DNA from: Bog-756 sp043784065
GTDB lineage: Bacteria; Actinomycetota; Acidimicrobiia; Acidimicrobiales; RAAP-2
NCBI GenBank assembly: GCA_043784065.1
Contig: JAYVYR010000061.1
Coordinates: 1 to 8,954 of the forward strand
Direction of reading: 5' to 3'
DNA: 8,954 nucleotides
Below, one piece after another: positions 6,772 to 8,954 of the stretch (positions are counted from its first letter, which is position 1; the number at the start of each line of letters is the position of its first letter). Under the pieces are notes generated by a model, which saw nothing but the letters and a program-made list of their open reading frames with translations, did not search any database and was not told the origin of the DNA. The position numbers and the translations under genes are program-made.

Positions 6772-6799
6772 CTCAACGTGGTCAGCTGGTCACGTTGAG
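6772..6799. repeat. 9-bp inverted repeat, operator-like
   Basis: CTCAACGTG (6772-6780) and CACGTTGAG (6791-6799) are perfect arms around a 10-base spacer. The core CAACGTG-N10-CACGTTG has the size of a dimeric repressor or activator site. It ends 20 bases before the -35 hexamer at 6820. It could equally form an RNA hairpin if transcribed. No regulator can be named. Confidence 0.5.
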
Positions 6800-6819
6800 G
6801 GAAAACTGTTCACCATCTG

Positions 6820-6848
6820 TTTACATTGGGTTCGCGATCCCGCACAAT
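6820..6848 (+). promoter_or_regulatory. Sigma70-like promoter for a candidate small RNA
   Basis: TTTACA (6820-6825) matches TTGACA at five of six positions. After a 17-base spacer, CACAAT (6843-6848) matches TATAAT at four of six. The predicted start is around 6854-6856. This is the only promoter in the window with a good -35 and a canonical spacer, and no sense-strand protein gene follows it. Confidence 0.5.
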
Positions 6849-6930
6849 GCGACGGTTGGTGACGGGAGCTTTCCCGTCGTCCGTGGGGGAGGGCGCTCCG
6901 GTCCGCCGGACCGAGCCGTTCCAGTAGTAG

Positions 6931-6948
6931 CCGGGGGATTCCGGGGGA
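6931..6948 (+). repeat. Tandem 8-base direct repeat
   Basis: CCGGGGGA occurs at 6931-6938 and again at 6941-6948, separated by TT, directly before the strong terminal stem. Both copies would be unpaired G-rich RNA in the candidate small RNA, or C-rich RNA on the other strand. Confidence 0.6.
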
Positions 6949-6982
6949 GACAGTGGCCGGGTCGCAAGACCCGGCCACTGTC
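6949..6982. terminator. Strong bidirectional terminator-like stem after the thi operon
   Basis: GACAGTGGCCGGGTC (6949-6963) and GACCCGGCCACTGTC (6968-6982) form a perfect 15-bp stem with a GCAA (GNRA) tetraloop. It begins 41 bases beyond the thiD stop on the minus strand, the expected place for the thi operon terminator. It also closes the candidate + strand RNA. There is no T-tract on either side, which fits the U-less terminators proposed for actinobacteria. Confidence 0.72.
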
Positions 6983-7023
6983 ATGTCCTAGATGAGGTGG
7001 GCCGTCCGGGGTGCCGCGGCAGG

Positions 7024-7902
7024 TCAGTCGCGTGACCAGCCGAACGGGTCGAGGGGTCCGTGTCCGCGCCCCAGGTCCCACAAGGCGGCACCCTGGAGCG
7101 CGTCATGCACGAAGGCCTTGGCCCGTGAGACGGCTGCGGGTACATCGTGACCCGAAGCCAGTAGGGCGGCGGTAGCCGATGCCAGACTGCATCCGGTCCC
7201 GTGATTGTTACGGGTATCCACCCGGCTTTGCTCCAGCACGGTGACGTCGATCCCGTTATACAGCACATCGGCGACCCGGTCCGGAGCGGGGCGAGATCCA
7301 GTCCTGTGGACACCGGGGAGGTGACCGCCCTTGACGAGCACCCAGGTAGCCCCGAGCTCGTGGATACGGGCAGCCAGATCGGCCATGGTGTCGACGTCGA
7401 CGTCGACCTCGGTGTCGTCAAGGGGTTCGACTCCGGCCAACATGGCCGCCTCGAACAAATTGGGGGTCACCACCAGAGCGTGCGGGATCAAGCCGTAACG
7501 GTAGGCATCGACAGCTGCGTCGTCGAGCAGTCGTCGTCCGGTCGATGCAACCATCACCGGGTCGACCACCAGTGCTGGCAGATCGCCTGCAGCGGCACGG
7601 GCGGTCACCAGGCGCACGGTCGCAGTGGTGGCGAGCATGCCTGTCTTTGTCGCCCGGATGTCGAAGTCGTCGAGCACGGCGGCGATCTGGGCGTCCACCA
7701 TCTCGGTCGGCACCGGATGGACGGCGGTCACCTCGGCGCTGTTCTGGGCCGTCACCGCGGTGACGACCGTGGTGGCGAACACCCCGAGGGCGCTCATGGT
7801 TTTGAGATCGGCCTGAATGCCAGCCCCAGCCCCGGAGTCGGAGCCGGCGATGATCAGAGCCACCGGCGGTGTGGCCGTGTTTCGGCCGACGTGGACGGTC
7901 AT
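7024..7902 (-). CDS. thiD: ThiD, hydroxymethylpyrimidine/phosphomethylpyrimidine kinase
   Basis: ThiD phosphorylates 4-amino-5-hydroxymethyl-2-methylpyrimidine twice, giving HMP-PP for coupling with the thiazole phosphate in thiamine synthesis. The 292-residue protein is a ribokinase-fold enzyme. It shows IAGSDSGAGAGIQAD (18-32), TAQNS (51-55), VVDPVM (112-117), TPN (146-148), KGGH (191-194) and the anion-hole/catalytic motif NNHGTGCSLAS (232-242, Cys238). All key motifs are intact. It is slightly longer than the usual 260-270 residues because of an Asp/Val-rich loop (about 160-172) and a C-terminal tail. Its ATG overlaps the thiG stop as ATGA (7899-7902), so translation is probably coupled. 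It is the last gene of the minus-strand thi operon and is followed by a strong stem-loop. Confidence 0.96.
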   Translation of the reverse strand: MTVHVGRNTATPPVALIIAGSDSGAGAGIQADLKTMSALGVFATTVVTAVTAQNSAEVTAVHPVPTEMVDAQIAAVLDDFDIRATKTGMLATTATVRLVTARAAAGDLPALVVDPVMVASTGRRLLDDAAVDAYRYGLIPHALVVTPNLFEAAMLAGVEPLDDTEVDVDVDTMADLAARIHELGATWVLVKGGHLPGVHRTGSRPAPDRVADVLYNGIDVTVLEQSRVDTRNNHGTGCSLASATAALLASGHDVPAAVSRAKAFVHDALQGAALWDLGRGHGPLDPFGWSRD

Positions 7903-8702
7903 CGCCCGACCGCTCGCTCAGGCCTGGCCATTCCTTCGAAGGATGACGACGCCTCGGCCACGAAACAACGGGTTATCCGCCCTGCCCGGCGCGCTGTCCA
8001 TCCGGCAGCTACCGCGTCCCGCATGGCCGTCGCCATCAGGGTCGGATCCTCGGCCCTGGTGATGGCCGACGCCACCAGCACGGCGTTGCAGCCGAGTTCC
8101 ATGGCCAGGCAGGCAACCGACGCGGTGCCGATGCCAGCGTCGAGGATGACGGGTACACCGGCCCGCTCCACGATGAGCTCGATGTTGTGCGGATTGCGGA
8201 TGCCCAATCCGCTTCCGACCGGGTCCCCAACGGCATGACGGCAGCACATCCCACCTGTTCGAGCCGCTGGGCCACCACCGGGTCGTCGCTGCAGTAGGGG
8301 AGGACGATGAAACCGTTGTCGACCAGTTGCTCGGCTGCGGCCAGAAGTTCGATCGGATCAGGTAGCAGGGTTCGGTCGTCGCCGATGACTTCGAGCTTCA
8401 CCCAGTCGGTGGCGAACGCCTCACGGGCCAGCCGGGCGGTCAGGACGGCATCGACGGCGGTAAAACATCCGGCCGTATTGGGCAGGATGCGGCTGCCGAG
8501 TCCGTCGAGCAGGTCGACCAGTGAATGACGGGTGTCCGGGTCCACCCTACGCACGGCCACGGTGGCCAGCGAGGTGCCCGAGGCCCGCAGCGCGCCGGCC
8601 AACGACTCCGGGGCTGGTCATCCCTCCGGTACCGACCAGCAGGCGGGAACCCACGTTGCTTCCGGCGACCATGAAGGGATCGGTGAGTGCGGCATCGGTC
8701 AT
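7899..8702 (-). pseudogene. thiG: thiG, thiazole synthase, interrupted by two single-base frameshifts
   Basis: ThiG condenses deoxyxylulose phosphate, dehydroglycine and ThiS-bound sulfur into the thiazole phosphate. Its sequence is spread over three segments. The N-terminus (from ATG 8702) reads MTDAALTDPF through GSRLLVGTGGMTS. The middle in another frame (about 8608 to 8229) reads ESLAGALRASGT, the Schiff-base lysine region TDWVKLEVIGD, and VMPLG. The C-terminus, back in the first frame (about 8224 to 7899), reads DPVGSGLGIRNPHNIE and LDAGIGTAS. The first break fits one extra base in the four-G run 8610-8613 (+ strand). The second fits one missing base in the four-C run 8225-8228. Corrected, the protein would be about 267 residues, normal for ThiG. 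The C-terminal part also departs from consensus (AAGW where EAGR is usual, ASSS where ASSP is usual). It may be assembly error or real decay. The start lies 44 bases after thiS, and the stop overlaps thiD. Confidence 0.88.
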
Positions 8703-8746
8703 CGCCAGCCACGGTACCCCTGGAGCAGCCCCCGCCGACACGTTGC

Positions 8747-8953
8747 TCAGCCTCCTGCCGCCGCCGACACGATCTCGACGGCATCGCCTGGTGCTACTTC
8801 GGCCAACTCCCAGGTGCTCTTCGGCACCACCTCGCCGTTGACGGCGACCGCCACCCCGCGAGGAGACGGGCACCACCGATCTACCAGTATGGCCACCGTG
8901 GTACCGCTGGCGAGATCGCAGGGTTTGCCGTTGACTGTGGTCCTGGTGGTCAC
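8747..8953 (-). CDS. thiS: ThiS, sulfur carrier protein
   Basis: The 68-residue product is a ubiquitin-fold sulfur carrier ending in the essential Gly-Gly (SAAAGG), which is adenylated and converted to a thiocarboxylate before giving sulfur to the thiazole synthase. It shows the family pattern: TVNGKPCDL near the start, AVAVNGEVVPKSTW in the middle and GDAVEIVSAAAGG at the end. The GTG at 8953 is one base from the window edge and gives a family-typical N-terminus, so the gene appears complete. It heads the visible part of the thi operon, with thiG 44 bases downstream. A glycine oxidase gene (thiO) is a common upstream partner but would lie outside the window. The promoter and any TPP riboswitch are not visible here. 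Confidence 0.93.
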   Translation of the reverse strand: MTTRTTVNGKPCDLASGTTVAILVDRWCPSPRGVAVAVNGEVVPKSTWELAEVAPGDAVEIVSAAAGG

Positions 8954-8954
8954 C

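Larger units (their letters stand above)
6855..6982 (+). ncRNA. Candidate small RNA with three hairpins
   Basis: A transcript from the promoter at 6820-6848 to the strong stem at 6949-6982 would be about 130 nt. It would contain GACGGGA/TCCCGTC with a GCTT loop (6861-6878). Next would come a 9-bp stem with one bulged C (6895-6916; GCTC-C-GGTCC against GGACC-GAGC), then the 15-bp terminal stem. I do not recognise it as a known family: it lacks the marks of tmRNA, SRP RNA, RNase P, 6C RNA or common riboswitches. Readthrough would run antisense to thiD. It remains a prediction from structure and promoter only. Confidence 0.35.
6653..7023. other. 371-bp intergenic region with operator-like repeat, promoter and hairpins
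   Basis: No credible protein gene is seen between the small membrane protein start and the thiD stop. The left third (about 6665-6770) holds only the promoter of the small membrane protein gene and a weak CCGGT/ACCGG repeat (6721-6740). The right part holds an inverted repeat (6772-6799), a + strand promoter (6820-6848), two hairpins (6861-6916), a tandem 8-mer (6931-6948) and a strong terminator-like stem (6949-6982). The stretch 6771-6850 looks less GC-rich than the flanking genes, as promoter DNA often is. Confidence 0.7.

Noticed and set aside
6820..6982. Riboswitch (c-di-AMP, cobalamin or TPP type)
   Set aside because: GGGAGCTTTCCCGTC is superficially similar to part of the c-di-AMP (ydaO) motif, but the other conserved blocks are absent and no sense gene follows. 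No TPP riboswitch core is seen on either strand.
6795..6995. 66-codon + strand frame in the intergenic region
   Set aside because: It starts with TTG before the predicted promoter, has no ribosome site, and crosses the strong stem-loop. Its sequence shows no protein-like features.
7201..8238. Open 345-codon frame on the plus strand
   Set aside because: It is antisense to thiD and the thiG C-terminus, both recognised by motifs. Its His/Gly/Asp-rich composition and lack of motifs mark it as a shadow.
1..8954. CRISPR array, transposon, prophage, tRNA or defence/toxin system
   Set aside because: No spaced repeats, transposase or integrase motifs, terminal inverted repeats, tRNA folds or toxin-antitoxin pairs were found. 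The genes are core metabolic, regulatory or envelope functions.

Overview
The window is high-GC DNA with actinobacterial character. The left edge carries the conserved actinobacterial pair of a MerR regulator of the Rv1828/FtsR type followed by a DUF151 bifunctional-nuclease protein. Most transcription-unit starts lack a Shine-Dalgarno sequence but have a TANNNT box 6-9 nt before the ATG, as expected of leaderless actinobacterial mRNAs. The mix of genes would fit an uncultured Acidimicrobiia-like lineage, but that placement is an inference. No mobile element, CRISPR array, tRNA or rRNA was seen.

Layout. Positions 2-292 (+) hold the 3' end of the merR/ftsR-like gene, and 377-907 (+) the DUF151 gene behind its own promoter. 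A short convergent gap with a hairpin leads to a YhdH/AcuI-family quinone/acrylyl-CoA oxidoreductase on the minus strand (984-2057). It is divergent, with only 21 bp between the two ATGs, from a 677-residue S9-family serine peptidase (2079-4112, +). The peptidase overlaps by 8 bp a GT87-like polytopic glycosyltransferase (4105-5514, +). That gene overlaps convergently, by 40 bp, a single-pass membrane protein of unknown function (5475-6125, -). A small multi-pass membrane protein follows (6200-6652, -).

Positions 6653-7023 are non-coding. They contain a 9-bp inverted repeat, a good sigma70-like promoter on the + strand, three hairpins, and a perfect 15-bp stem with a GCAA loop that lies just downstream of the thiamine operon. 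Together they look like a candidate small RNA that shares its terminator with the opposing thi operon. The right end is a minus-strand thiamine cluster, thiS-thiG-thiD, which makes the thiazole moiety and phosphorylates the pyrimidine moiety. As written, thiG is broken by two single-base homopolymer indels of opposite sign; both flanking frames and the middle frame are clearly ThiG.

The gene content is mostly housekeeping or metabolic. The points worth a second look are the repeated leaderless promoter layout, the compact bidirectional promoter at 2058-2078, the candidate sRNA locus at 6772-6982, and the thiG frameshifts. I found no convincing evidence of an undescribed multi-gene system.
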